Of a stretch of 64,000 nt of DNA, positions 1 through 11,989 are shown piece by piece. The DNA is from Papio anubis (Eukaryota > Chordata > Mammalia > Primates > Cercopithecidae). Below the pieces are notes generated by a model that was not told the origin of the DNA, ran no database searches, and saw only the letters and a program-made list of their open reading frames with translations. The position numbers and the translations under genes are program-made. Positions within the stretch are counted from its first letter, which is position 1. Every line of letters begins with the position of its first letter. The stretch covers positions 130,356,923 to 130,420,922 of the forward strand of contig NC_044996.1 in the NCBI RefSeq assembly GCF_008728515.1, in the 5' to 3' direction.

Positions 1-200
1 AAGCTGGTATTCGGGTGGGGGTGTGGCATGTTAGTGAAAAGATCTTGCTTCTATACCCAACTCTTCCAATTACTGGTTATTTTACTCTTGGGAAAATTAT
101 TTACCACCTGTCCCCTTCCCTTCCTTCCCAACAGCTTATGAAAACAACCGGCCAGCAGCTTCTTCCCAACCAACTCAACAGCAAACCTGTAGCATTGTGT

Positions 201-289
201 GGCCAGGTGCCATGACTCACGCCTGTAATCCCAGTACTTTTGGAGGCTGAGGCAGGAGGTTCGTTTGAGTCCAGGGGTTCAAGACCTAG
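201..289 (+). mobile_element. 3'-truncated, tailless Alu stub with TSD
   Basis: This is the first ~89 bp of an Alu left arm, starting GGCCAGGTGCC and including the conserved GCCTGTAATCCCAG. It stops abruptly and has no right arm and no A-tail. Identical 10-bp direct repeats (AGCATTGTGT) lie at 191-200 and 290-299, so the stub itself looks like the inserted unit. Confidence 0.85.
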
Positions 290-299
290 AGCATTGTGT

Positions 300-1349
300 A
301 TTTTGCTTTTCATCTTCTCTACTCTCCTTCTGGGAGTTTAAACAATAGGACACTGATTGGAAGACAGAAACAAGATGTTAGCAAACTCAGGAAACCTGGA
401 GCAAACAGTCGCCTCTGAAAGGAGTTCACTGCTTTGACATTGGAAATGGGATTTTCCCATTTCAAAAAATGAATATAATTTGATCATTGGAATCACTAAT
501 CACTTTTGAATTTGCTAATCTTTTAAATACAATTCAAAGCAGTTGTTCCCAAACTGTAAAATTACACACAGAAATTGGAAAAATACTGATTCGCCAGGCC
601 ATAGACTTGATGATTTAGAATCCCAATCAGGGTGGGGAGTGGAGAGGAAGGGCAGACTCTATATTTAAAAAAATTCCTCAGATTACCCTGATACAGATAA
701 ATCTTAGGAAATCATTACTCTAGAGCAAAGAAGGACTTGGTTATTATTCAACAGGGTAGCACTCAAAGTTAAACTGTATTTTCCAGACTATCAGTCCAAA
801 TGGAGGCTTCGACAGAGTTGTGTTTTCAGTGATAAGAAGCCAAATCTCTATATCAGTGGTCCATGGAAGCAGCTTACCATCACATTTGGAGATCCCCCAA
901 ACTCACTGCTAGTGTCCCTGACTGAAAACCCCTGTGGTGCTTGCCAATTGCCAGTCATTCTGTTCTCCCAGCCCTCAAGCAAAGTCCCTGAAAAAACAAG
1001 TGCTTCTGAAAGTATTAGAGGACCTGAAAGAGATACCATACCTGGGTGACTCTGATTACCTTCAGAGGCTGAAATAACTGTCAGAAAGAGAAGCTCTTAG
1101 CCACTTGCCACCCTTCATGGACATCAGTTTTTGGTCTTGAGTCAATGTAGATTAGGTGCATCAATTTCTACTGCAGCTGACCATCAGTTAACATTTCTGT
1201 TCCTTATGATAACTGACTTGAGTATATTCAGCAGGTGAACACACGCTCTATCATTGTCCATCTTTCTAAGCTTCTGTGTATTGATTTTCAGTCTCAGAGC
1301 TGGGCCAAAACAGCCTTGAACTCAAAGCGATTTTTCGACTCTGCATTTT
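300..1349. other. Unrecognised non-coding stretch
   Basis: No gene, and no repeat family that I can name. It has moderate A+T content, short closed frames only and no splice-framed exon. It may be single-copy DNA or very old repeat. Confidence 0.4.
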
Positions 1350-1487
1350 TCTTGAATTCATTCATTTATCCATCAAATATTTGCTATTGTACAGACAATG
1401 AAGATAATGCAGTAAAAAAAAAAAAAAAAAAAAAATTAAGCCAGAAACCCTGCTGTCATGGAGTCTCCCAGTGAGAAAAAAATAAAA

Positions 1488-1523
<36 letters not shown>

Positions 1524-1735
1524 AAGCCAGAAACCCTGCTGTCATGGAGTCTCCCAGTGAGACAATAATAGAAATAATAAGCAAAGTAACAAATACATAT
1601 GTAATATGGTGAACAAAATAAGCAAGTAAAAAATATAATATGTCGGGTGGTTATAGGTGCCACAGAGACAAGTAACCTAGAGACAAGGAGGAGGAAGAGT
1701 TGGGGGTAGGGATTGTGCACTAATGATGGTGGCAG
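1350..1735 (-). repeat. L2-like ancient LINE relic with A-tract insertion
   Basis: The text TTCATTCATTTATCCATCAA, followed further on by CCCTGCTGTCATGGAG and a run ending near ATAATATGTCGGGTGG, resembles the antisense 3' part of mammalian L2-type repeats. Two poly(A)-rich blocks and a duplicated 42-bp unit interrupt it (separate entry). Divergence is high and the family call is tentative. Confidence 0.5.
1414..1562. repeat. Tandem duplication: A-tract plus 42-bp unit, twice
   Basis: Two identical 42-bp units at 1435-1476 and 1521-1562 (beginning ATTAAGCCAGAAACC, ending CCCAGTGAGA) are each preceded by a long A-rich tract (1414-1434 and 1477-1520). The period is 86 bp. Identity of the units implies a recent local duplication, or an assembly slip at the homopolymer. 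Confidence 0.9.
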
Positions 1736-2004
1736 TGAAACAGCACTTGATCGCTAAAAAAATACTCACAGGACCCTAAATGACAGTGCTTAAATATCTG
1801 GAGTTTATTACAGGAAAGGGATACAATGGAGAAAGAGCCTTAATATAAGGCTATACATCACAGCCAAGGGCTACCTGGTAACAAGGGATTGGAGAGATCA
1901 AGAGTAGGACTGTCTTCCCTCCATAAGGGCCCTGGTAGGGTGCACTCTTGCTTTCTGATCAGCAGCCAGTATCTCCTTGAACCTGGAAACCCAAAATGGA
2001 GTTT
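1736..2004. other. Unrecognised non-coding stretch, possibly old LTR
   Basis: No coding signal. The segment continues in character beyond the Alu at 2015-2287, so one older element may have been split by that Alu. I cannot name it. Confidence 0.3.
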
Positions 2005-2014
2005 TGACTGAAGA

Positions 2015-2287
2015 TTTTTTTTTTCTTTTTTGAGACGATGTCTCGCTCTGTGGCCCAAGCTGGAGTGCAGTGGCACAACCTCGGCTCACTGCAACCTCCA
2101 CCTCTCAGGTTCAAGCGATTCTCCTGCCTCAGCCTCCCGAGTAGCTGGGACTACAGGCATGCGCCACCACGTCCAGCTAATTTTTGTGTTTTTAGTAGAG
2201 ACGGGGTTTCACTATGTTGGCCAGGCTGGTCTTGAACTCCTGACCTTGTGATCTGCCTGCCTCGACCTCCCAAATTGCTGGGATTAC
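2015..2287 (-). mobile_element. AluS-like element, antisense
   Basis: Poly(T) at 2015-2022 leads into TTTTTTGAGACGATGTCTCGC and a nearly complete inverted Alu with both arms. It stops at GGGATTAC, lacking the ~25 bp at the Alu 5' end. Short direct repeats (TGACTG) at 2005-2010 and 2288-2293 fit a TSD of a 5'-truncated insertion. The 65-73 codon frames here are Alu-derived. Confidence 0.93.
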
Positions 2288-2293
2288 TGACTG

Positions 2294-3449
2294 GAAAGTT
2301 TTAAAGAACATCTTTATTTTGCTGGCTACATATACATACTCTGCTATGTAACCAGCCTAAGCAGCAGAGACCTCTGAGGGGTGGCGGCAGGGGGCTCACC
2401 CTGACCAGGTGCAGATCACCAATCTCATTGTTATCAATAAACAATGCTGACAAGCTGTTACAAACCTCCCCAAACTCCTCATACCCATGGTTACACGGCA
2501 GCACTGCTAACCAATGGGTTTCATGCCTTGGCCAGGGATCAGTGCCATATAGATACAGGTGCATTTCTTATTTCAACAGAGTAACTTAGGCCAATTCTAT
2601 AAGTGTTGCAATTAACTCTCACAGCACAGATTGCAATTCCGAGTAGCAATTCTGAATTCTAAATTGCAATTCTAAATAGCAGGTCAAAATATCAAGGTGG
2701 TGACAAAGACAGCTACACAGAAAGTTAAACGAAGCTTTTTTTTTTTTTTCTTTCAGGCAGGGAGATCAGTTAAAAAAAAAAACAAAACTGAGTTTCTATT
2801 AGCTGTTGCAAACATATATGCAAGGTCTCCAGGATAACAGCTGGTATCTTGAGAAATTGAATTTTCCAGTGCCAGGTAAGGTTGATGAAGTATTAGCTCC
2901 TGAATGGAATATATCACATAAGATTTGACAAGCTTGAATTAATACCCAATGTTCTCCAAAGGAGTAGGAAATGATTGGAGAGCAATCAGGGAGTGTTCTC
3001 AAAGAGGCCCTGAACAACGTGAAAGCAGATAAATAGGAAAATGCACCCCATTAGCAGGTCACAAATGGACTGGAATTGGCTTGTCATTGCTGAGAGTAAA
3101 ATGAAAGCTGAAGGAGATGTGTGAACACAGCACAGAACCCATACCAATGCTGATTTTTTCCTCTCAGGTACCCAGAGAAATGTGTTTAGTGATTGGCTAT
3201 TCAAAAATGCATTTGCCCAAAGGCTTTATTCAAATAAAGGAAAAGGGCCTGCTTGATCATGCCCCCTATGCTGAGAAATATGAGACCCATAGTTCTGTTT
3301 TAGTTGTTAATTTGGACTCCAACCACATCTGACAGTGGTCTAAGTTCAATGCTTACAACCAACATTTAACCAAGCACCTTTTTTTCCACTCTGTACACTA
3401 CAATGGAATCGTCTAGGGTTCTCTTGGGCTCACTCAATTCTTGAGTCTG
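2294..3449. other. Unrecognised non-coding stretch
   Basis: It holds a T-rich run near 2736-2749, an A-run near 2772-2782 and a mildly repetitive TTGCAATTC-type patch at about 2606-2680. No gene or nameable repeat is seen. Confidence 0.35.
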
Positions 3450-3669
3450 CAGTGGTCTTTATCTGAGGGCTACTCGGCCCCTTCCCAGGGCACATTTGAC
3501 AATATCTGGGGATACTTTCAGCTGTTACAACTGGAGGGTGCTTCTGGCATCTACTGCATAGAGGCCAGGGATGCTGCTAAACATCTTACAATGTACAGGA
3601 TAGCCCGTGACAAAGAATGATCTATCTGGCCCAGAAAGTGAGTAGTGCTAAGAATGAGAAGCTCCACTG
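3450..3669 (+). mobile_element. MER5A-type hAT-Charlie DNA transposon fossil
   Basis: The order CAGTGG, GACAATATCTGGGGA, CACAACTGGAGGG, GGCATCTACTGCATAGAGG, GATGCTGCTAAACATCTTA, TGGCCCAGAAAGTGAGTAGTG and a closing CACTG follows the MER5A consensus throughout. This is a non-autonomous element without coding capacity. Confidence 0.85.
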
Positions 3670-4708
3670 TAAGGGATGGTGCACATAACTGCATAGGAGT
3701 GTCAGGCTCGCAGAGATGAGGGTCTTTATGGAGGAGCCGAAGTGGCCAGGTAGAGAACGGAGGAAAAGGCATGCCATTTTGTCTCCTCTGACACATTTTC
3801 AAACACAACTCTGCTCTGCATTTCAGATTGTTTCATGGAAATGACTCGTTTCTTTCCTGATTTCATCTTCCTTGTGGATACAAAAGGGGCAGCCAAGATC
3901 AGGGAAGGTTTACAGCAAGGCTCTGCAACACCTGGAAAAGCATCCACCCACATTTGGAGCTCCTGTGTTCGAATAATCTTACACTAAAATGTCAATATGT
4001 TATCAATTAATATTCATGTATTACATTTCAATCGTAGTATATTGTATGCACTAATATATGTCCTCCTCCTCCTAATTAGTATTATTTTTAGCTCCTGTTC
4101 AAATAAGGAACTTGAATGAGTCCTAACTCGTGTCGTGGACTGGCTGGGTGATAAAAGAGTTTTCAAACAACATTCTAACCCTGACCTAGTCAAGATTAGA
4201 GTTGCTCTGTCTTTCCCTATGGAAAGGAAAAGCCATGGAGGGACAATGAAAATGAATGCAAGAGAAATAAAGAAGCATGACTCACAGAGTCGTGGGATAG
4301 GGGAATAGTATTCACACAGGACCTACAGTGGATTGAGAAGTAGGACAAACTTGTAATGAGTGGCCATCCTTAATCACCTCTGGTGGTGCCTTTTACCTAC
4401 ATAGAATCCATGGCCCATTTGTCTAACTATCTTGTGCTCTATTGGCTGCTAATTACTTCTGCTTTGACATTTGTTAATGAAAGCCCAGGATATTTCCTAG
4501 CAAATTGCAGGTTCTAGAAAATAGAAAATTCTCAAGACACAGAGGAATGGCTTCCAAATGTCATATTTTTGCAGGTTGGAAGAACAGATATTGGGATTCA
4601 GATGGACATTTAGAGACTCTCTTAATCACTGCCTAGGCCCTGTCTCTGTTCGCTTATGCAATCTGGTTCAGTCTTGCACCACATATTTTATAATCCAGAA
4701 ATCCCTAG
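3670..4708. other. Unrecognised non-coding stretch
   Basis: No conserved frame and no recognised repeat. It ends where the 245-bp duplicated segment begins. Confidence 0.4.
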
Positions 4709-4956
4709 GTAGCCTTATCCAGCCCCATGATGTAAATGCTACCTGTATATCAATGACTCTCAAACATAAGAACAGAGAAGTGACAATCTGATTTAGCTAT
4801 CATCAATATCATAATCAAACAGCAACTCGGCTTGAGTTTGAAATTTGATCATTTTTGGTTGAGAAAAAAAGGTAGGTGAGGAAGTGAAGATGGCCATTAT
4901 CTCAAGAAGAAACCAGTGGTGAAGTTCAGGGGAAGGGAAGCTCTTGGCTGATTCTT
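4709..4956. repeat. 245-bp direct duplication, copy A
   Basis: It aligns with 14357-14606 in the same orientation at about 89% identity by hand count, with one 4-bp indel. The longest shared block includes GGCCATTATCTCAAGAAGAA and GGGGAAGGGAAGCTCTTG. The match stops where the antisense L1 begins. Confidence 0.9.
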
Positions 4957-5185
4957 TTTATTAATATTAATATGTAATAATACTTTAAGTTCTAAGAGTA
5001 CATGTGCATAGCAGTGCAGGTTTGTTACATATAATATGCTTGTGCCATGTTGCTGTGCTGCCATCAACTCATCCTCATTTTACATCAGGTATAACTCCCA
5101 ATGCAATCCCTCCCCCCTCCCTCCCCCTCCACATAATAGGCCCGGTGTGTGATGTCCCTTCCGGTCCATTTGTCTCGACATTCCA

Positions 5186-8100
5186 GTTCCCACCTGGTGG
5201 GAACATCACGGTCTTAGTTTTCTATTCTTAATGATAGTTTGCCTAAGATGATGGTTTCAGCTGCATCCGTATCCCTACAAAGGACACAAACTCATCTTTT
5301 TTATGAAACATGTTATGGTGTATGTGCCACATTTTCTTGAAATCGACCATCACTGATGGACATTTGCAGGTTGATTCCAGAGTCTTTTGCTATTGTAAAT
5401 AGGTACGCTGTGGTATGCGTACCATGTCTTTATAGCAGCGCCAGTTTATAATCCTTTGAGCCATACCGGCCAATGGGATGGCTGCGGGTCATGGTGCATC
5501 TGGACCACCGGAGATCGCTTAGCCGAGATAGCCATACTGTGGCGCCATAATGGTTGGGGCTGGTTTACAATCCATAACAGTGTAAGAGTGTTCCTATTTC
5601 CTCACATCCTCTCATGCCTGTTTGTTTTGACTTTTAATGATTGCCATTCTAACTGGTGGCGAGGATGGGTATCTCGATGTGGTTTTGATTTGCATTCCTC
5701 TGGAAGTAGCCAGTGATGATGATGAGTATTTTCATGTGTCTGTTAGTATGCTTGAATATATTCTTTTTTTTAGAGAAATGTCTGTTCATATCCTTTACTT
5801 AGCCTTTTGATGGGGTTGTTTGTTTTTTTTCTTATGGAGATTTGTTTGAGTTCTTTTGTAGGTTCTAGATATTAGCCCTTTGTCGGGATGGTGATTTACA
5901 AAATTACCATCTCCCGATTCATATTGGGTTGCCCACCGACCTTCCTGATGATGATTTCTTTTTGCTGTGCGAAACTCTTTGTTTGTGGATCCATTTATCA
6001 ATTTTGGCTTTTGCTGCCCGTTGGCTTTTAGTGTTTTGGTGATCTTTGCCCGTATATATCATCCTGAATGTCGTCTCGCGGTTTCTGGGGTTTTAGCGGT
6101 ATTGGTCTCAGCGTTGATCTCTAATCCATCTTGATTCAAGATTTTCGTATTATGGGAGTAAGGAAGGGATCCATTCGGCTTTCTCTGCACTTGCGCTGGC
6201 TGTGAATTTTCCCAGCACCATTTATTAAATGGGGAATCCTTTCCCCATTTCTTGTTTCTCTCAGGTTTGTCAGATCAGATGGCTGTATGAATGGTATTAT
6301 TCTGGGGACTCTGTTCTATTCCATTTAAATTCTCTGTTTTGGTACCAAAACGGCCTGTGCCGTTTTGTTGCTGCCCGCGTATAGTTTGAAGTCAGGTGAT
6401 GTGATGCGCCGCCGGCTGCTTGGGTTATGCCGGAATCACGGGCTCTTTGGTTATGGAACTTCAGCAGTTTTTTCGATTCTGCTGGCTTTCGCCGTATACG
6501 TGGATGGCATTGGTCACAAAATTGCGCCGACGAAGTGCGGGCTCGCGATATTGATTCCTTTCGCGAGGCGTGGTATGTTCCGTTTGTTTGTGTCCTCTTT
6601 TACTATTTCCTTTCGACGTTTGCCGGAACCACTCGCCGGTCTTCCCATCCGCCCTTAAGTTAGTTCCGGTATTTATTCTCTTTGATGATTTCGCCCAGAT
6701 GGAAGTTCATTCCCTGATTTAGCTCTCTGTTTTCTGTGCAGTGTACTTAAGATAACAGCGTTTCACGTTATTTTGTATCTGAGGACTTGCCGAGTTGCTT
6801 ATAAACTTAAGGAGATTTTGCCGAACAGGATAATGGGGTTGCCTAAATATACAATCATGTCATCTCTGCAAACAGGGACAATTTGACTAACTTCTTTTCA
6901 ACGCACAAATATCGCTGATTTCGCACCTGCTTGCCTGATTACCCTAAGCTGGAGACTATATTGGATTGGAGTAGAGTGAAAGGAAGGAACATCCTATCTT
7001 AATACCATTTCAAGAGGAATTTTCCAGTTTTGCCCATTCGTATGATGTTGGCTGCCAGGACACATGCATAATAAGCTCTCACCCATTTATTTTGAGTCAC
7101 GTTCATCAATACAGCGGCGATTTATTAGCACGTTTTAGCATGAGGGCTGTATTGATTTTGTCAAAGGCCTTTCTGCATCTATTGAGATAATCATGTAGTT
7201 CTTGTCTTTGGTTTCTGTTTATATGCTGGATTATGTTGTGATTTGGAATGTTGGTGCATCCCAGGGATTAAAACCCACTTGATCATAGTGGATAAGCTTT
7301 GATGTGTTGCTGGAATCCGGTTTTAGAGTATTATTTTATTGAGGATTTTGAAAATATGTTCATCAGGGATGTTAGTGCGTTCCTATATTGATGTCTCTGC
7401 CAGGGCTTTGGTATGGGATGATGTTGGCTCATAAAAGTAAGGTTAAGGAGGATTCCCTCTTTTTCTATTGATTGGAATAGTTTCCAAGAAGGAATGGGCT
7501 GGCTCTCTTGCCTCTGGTAGAATTCAGCTATGAATCCATCTGGTCTGGACTTTTTTTTGGTTGGTAGGCTATTAATTATTGCCTCGTTTCAGGCCTGCTT
7601 TATTGGCCTATTCAGGGGTTCAACTTCTTTACCGTTTAATCTTGGAAGAGTGTAAAATTATCCAGAGTATCCGTTTCTTGGTGCCCAGTTTATTTCTGCG
7701 TAAAGTGTTTATAAGTATTCTCAGTGGTAGTTTACGCCTTATTTCTATTGGGTTCGTGAATATCCCTTTATCATTTTTAAATTGCCATCGATTTGATTCT
7801 TCTCTCTTTTCTTCTTTATTAGTCTTGCTATTATCAGTTTGTTGAAGTCTTTTCGAAAGGCCATCTCTGGTTTAGGTGATTTTTTGGAGGTTTTTTGTGT
7901 CTCTATCCTTCAGTTTTCTGCTCTGGTCTGATTATTTCTAGCCTTCTGCTGAGCTTTCAAGTGCATCTTTATATAGTTCTTTTTAATTTGCGTGTTAGAG
8001 TATCAATTTTAGATCTTTCCTGCTTTCTCTTGTAGGCATTTAATTGCTATAGACTTCCCTCTACACTGCTTTTAGTAATCCCAAGAGGATTCTGGTATAT

Positions 8101-8942
8101 TTGTATCTTTGTTCTCATTGGTTTCAAAGAGACATCTCTTTATTTCTCTGCCTTCATTTCGTTATGGCAGTAGTCATTCAAGGGCAGTTGCTGTTTCCCG
8201 TAGTTGAGGCCCGGTTTTGATTGAGTTTCTTAGTCCTGGAGTTCCTAGTTTGATTTGCACTGTGGTCTGAGGTTTGTTATAATTTCGTTGCTTTGTTTTG
8301 GGGGAGTGATTTACGCTACATTCACGTAGTCAATTTTAGATAAAATCTGATGTAAGGTATGAAAGATATACCTGTGATTGATTTAGAGGTGGAAATTCTA
8401 TAGATGTCCTGTAGGTCCTGCTTGCTGCAGAGATGGAGTTCAATTCCTGGATATCCTTGTGCTTTCTGTATCTAGTTGATCCTGTCTAAATGTCATTGAC
8501 AGTGGGTGTTGAAGTCTCTCATTATTATTATTGTGTAAGTCTAAGTCTCTTTTGTAAGAGTCTCTAGGACTTGCTTTATGAATCCTAGGTGCTCCTGTAT
8601 TGGTGCATATATATTTAGGATAGTTAGCTCTTCCTGTTAGCGTTGATCCTTTACCATTATGCCTTCTTTGTCTCTTTTGATCTTTGATGGTTCAAAGTCC
8701 TGTTTCAAGAACAAAGTATTGCAACCCCAGCTTTTTTTCTATTCTCCATTTGCTTCATCAAATCTTCCTCCATCCCTTTATTTTGAGCCTATGTATGTCT
8801 CGACGAGATGGGTCTCCTAGATACAGCAGACCTGATGGAATCTTGACTCTTTATCAGTTTACTTGATCTGTGTCTTTTAATTGGGCGTTTGGTCATTTAC
8901 ATTTTAAGGTTAGATTATTATGTGTAGACTTGATCCTGCCAT
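5186..8942 (-). pseudogene. L1 ORF2 relic (endonuclease/reverse transcriptase)
   Basis: The start lies at the complement of GATCCTGCCAT (ATG complement 8940-8942). The end is near CAGTTCCCACC at ~5183-5193, where the usual terminal TGA is altered. The ~3.8-kb length fits the endonuclease-RT-Cys-rich protein of L1. No frame longer than ~100 codons survives because of frequent indels, so it cannot encode the enzyme as written. It is uncertain whether the damage is biological or a sequencing artefact. Confidence 0.85.
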
Positions 8943-8999
8943 TATGATATTAACTGGTTATTTTGCTCGTTAGTTGATGCAGTTTCTTTACAACCCTCG

Positions 9000-10034
9000 A
9001 TGGTCTTTACATTTTGGCATGTTTTGCAATGGCGGCTGGGTACGGTTGTTCAACGCCATGTTGAGTGCTTCCTTCCAGAAGATTCTCGCCGTAAAGGCAG
9101 GGCTAATGGTGACAAAATCTCTAAGCATTTGCTTATCTGTAAAAGGATTACATTTCTCTTTCACTTATATAGAGCTTGAACATGGCTGGATATAAGAAAT
9201 TCTGGGTTGAAAATTCTTTTCTTTAAGAATGTTGAATATTAAGCCCCTCTCTCCTTTGCAGCTGTAGAGTTTCTGCGAGAGATCCTGCTGTAGATATGTT
9301 GGGCTGCTTTGTGGGAGTAGCACAAACCTTTCTCTGGCTGCCCACCAGAATTTTCCATTGTTTCCTTTAGGTGAATCTATGAGTGCTCTTGTCTTGGAGT
9401 TGCTGCTACAGGAGCCATCTTTGCTGAGTGTTCTCTGTATTTCCTGGATTTGAATGGTGGCTGCCCTACTGGGTTAGGAAGTTCTCCTGGATGATATCCC
9501 TGAAGAGTGTTTTCCAACTGGTTCCATTTCCCCCTCACTTTCAGGCCCCAATCAGGCGTAGATTTGGTCTTTTACATAATCCCTTAGCTTCTTGCAGGCT
9601 TTGTTCATTTCTTTTCTTTTTTTTTCTTTTTGGTTTCTCTTCTGCAGCTTCATTTTCCGTCCATTTGATCCTCAATGTCCTCTTTCTTCCAGTTGATCCC
9701 GAGTCGGTTACTGGAAGCTTGTGCATTTATCCGCCGTATTTCACCGTGTCATGGTTTTCATCCTCTTTCATTTCGTTTTAGGACTTTTTTCTCTGCATTA
9801 AAGTACTCTAGCCATCAATTCTTCACTTTTCAAGATTTTTACACTAGTTTCTTTCCAAGCTGGAGTGCGTAATTCCTCCTTTGAAGCTCTAGAAATTTGA
9901 TGAATGAAGCCTTCTTCTCTCATCTTGTCAAAGTCATTCTCCGTCCAGCTTTTGATCTGTTGCTGAAGTGATAAAGCTACTTTGCAGGGAGATGTATTTT
10001 TGAATTTCCAGCTTTTCTGCCTGCTTTTCCCCAT
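9000..10034 (-). pseudogene. L1 ORF1 relic (RNA-binding protein)
   Basis: The ATG complement falls at 10032-10034 in CCCCATCTTTGTGGTTTT, the usual L1 ORF1 start context. The region runs to just upstream of the ORF2 start. Recognisable pieces include GATTTGGTCTTTTACATA and GAAGCCTTCTTCTCTCAT. The frame is broken repeatedly. The left boundary is approximate. Confidence 0.8.
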
Positions 10035-11045
10035 CTTTGTGGTTTTATCTGCCCTCTGGTCTTTGATGATGGTAGTGCTTACTGATGGGGTTTTGGGTAT
10101 GGAGTAATCCTTCCTGTTTGATAGTTTCCTTCTAACAGTCAGGACCCTCGGCTGTAGGTCTGCTGGAGATTGCTTGAGATCCTCAGACCCTGTTTGCCTG
10201 GGTATCCAGCAGTGAGGGCTGCAGAGATGGGAATATTGCTGGATGGCGAGGTGTACCTGTCTGAGAGTTCCTTTGGCACAGGAAGCTTCTCTGGGCTGTG
10301 CTCCACCCTGTAGGGTGTGGGGTGTCAGACTGCTTGCCCCTGGTGGGGGATGCTCTCCCCAGTTAGGCTACTCAGGGGGGTCAGGGACCCGCACTTCAGG
10401 CAGAGTCTGTCCTTCTCAGATCTCAGCCTCCGTGTTGGGAGATGCACTGCCTTCCTCAGAAACATGAGACAGAGTGGATTGCGTCTGTAGAGGCTTCACG
10501 ATGGCATTTGTTTCTTGCCCTGTCCCCGGAGGTGGAGTCTCACCACCCATGGGAGGCCAGGCAGGTTCCTTCCAGGCTGCTGTAGGCTCCACCCAGCAAT
10601 TCAGGCTTCCCAGCAGCTTTGTTTCCTACTTAAGAAGCCTCCAACGTGGTGAGCCCTCCCAGCCCTCGCTGCTGCCTTGCCGAGTAGATCACAGACTGCT
10701 GTACTAGCAATGAGGGGAGCTCCATTGGTATGGGACCCTCCATTGATGTGAGATATGATCTCGTGCCTGTTGCTTAAAGCGCGGTGTGCAGGGCAGAATT
10801 TTGTTTTCCAGGTGTTGTGTGTCTCAGGACACTCTGGCTGGGAAAGGTTTGCCCCTTGCGCTTCCCAGGTAGAGGCAATGCCTCAGCCTGCTTCAGCTCT
10901 GCGCTGAGTGGGCTGCGCTGTGACCAGCACCGATCCTCCGGCACTCCCCAGTGAGATGAACCCAGTACCTCAGTTGAAAATGCCGAAATCACCGGTCTTC
11001 TGTGTCGCTCGCGCTGGGAGTTGGAGACTGGAGCTGTTCCTATTC
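10035..11045 (-). promoter_or_regulatory. L1 5' UTR / internal promoter remnant
   Basis: This is the GC-rich segment upstream of the ORF1 start. It ends in the complement of the L1 start region (GAGCTGTTCCTATTC at 11031-11045) and includes CACCGGTCTTCTGTGTCGCTC. In intact L1 it holds the sense RNA polymerase II promoter and a downstream antisense promoter. Activity of this damaged copy is unknown. Confidence 0.7.
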
Positions 11046-11989
11046 AGTTGTGTAAGTTTCTAATTCCCTTCGACGAATTTCTTCCTGCTCGAAATACCTA
11101 GAGTGGTTTCTGTTTTTATGGCCAAATCCTGATTGATATACATATGTTATCTGATTTTATTGAGAGAAAAAGTCTAAGAATTAAATTTGACTTGCAAATG
11201 TTGATGGTTAACAGTTGAGGGGAAGATAACAAGATCCAGCTCAGGTAACAAAGCAGAGGTATTTTGAGAGATGTTAGGAAAATGAAGGAAACAGATTACA
11301 TTGAATGTCAAGATGAAAATCATTTCAAGAGAAGGGGGATCTTGATGATGAATATTATGTTGTCTCCCAAGAGGTGCCAGCCTGTATCAAGCTGATGGAT
11401 ATAAAACAGTGAAGGTTTAAAAGTCAAGGAATTGGAGCCCTCCATAAGTCCTTGCAGGTGAATGAAGGAGGAAAGAAGAATCAACTGTGGAAACCGCATT
11501 AACATGCATGTAGTGACTGTGTTATCCGACTTCTCATGGGCACTGATGCAGTGAAACTAGGAATTTGTGTACTGTGTGGTGCTGTGAAGTGAAAAGTACA
11601 ATTTACTACACAAATTAAGAATTCTGGGTTATACAGCAGTTCATAAATCTATCATATAATGCTTCCTTGACAGTTTGGGAAGGTAGCAGCTTAAAATCTA
11701 GTAGTTTTAAAGCTCTTCAGGTTAACTGGAGAAAGGGGTGAAAGCTTCTGTTTTCCCATTTGTTGGAGTAAAATACTATATGAGTCCAGATGTTTGAGTC
11801 ATATAAAGAGTATGTTTCCATGGTAGCCAATTGTTTGACATTCTCTATATAAAGCTTTTTAAATTGCATTGTTCACCCAAGATTTGAGGCAGAATTCTTA
11901 AGCCAATGATCCTTATTTAAAATCTATTATTTTGGTAAAATGTTGACGGCAAACTTACGTACTGCACTTCAATAAAAGGCATGTGTATT
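11046..11989. other. Unrecognised non-coding stretch
   Basis: The first ~60 bases are rich in CGA words like the adjoining L1 and may belong to the same low-quality patch. The remainder shows no gene and no nameable repeat. Confidence 0.35.

Larger units (their letters stand above)
4957..11045 (-). mobile_element. Full-length-looking L1 (L1PA-like), antisense, error-dense
   Basis: It is collinear with a primate L1 read on the minus strand: 3' UTR near 4957-5185, ORF2 relic to 8942, ORF1 relic to 10034, and a 5' UTR ending near the complement of AATAGGAACAGCTCC at about 11045. About 6.1 kb is the usual full length. Small insertions, deletions and substitutions occur throughout, and many create CpG, the opposite of normal decay in methylated DNA. 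Hand counting gives about 29 CpG in 6361-6666, against 2 in the matching part of the cleaner L1 at 61825-62180. No clean TSD was found. Consensus error is the leading explanation. Confidence 0.92.

Noticed and set aside
4709..4956. L1 3' transduction explaining the 245-bp duplicate
   Set aside because: No poly(A) or TSD lies beyond 4709, and the partner copy at 14357 has no neighbouring L1 to act as source.
6361..6666. CpG-rich block that looks like foreign (bacterial) DNA or a CpG island
   Set aside because: It aligns collinearly with L1 ORF2 on both sides and inside (GTCAGGTGATGTGATG, GATGGCATTG, GGTATGTTCCGTTTGTTTGTG), so it is L1 with altered bases.
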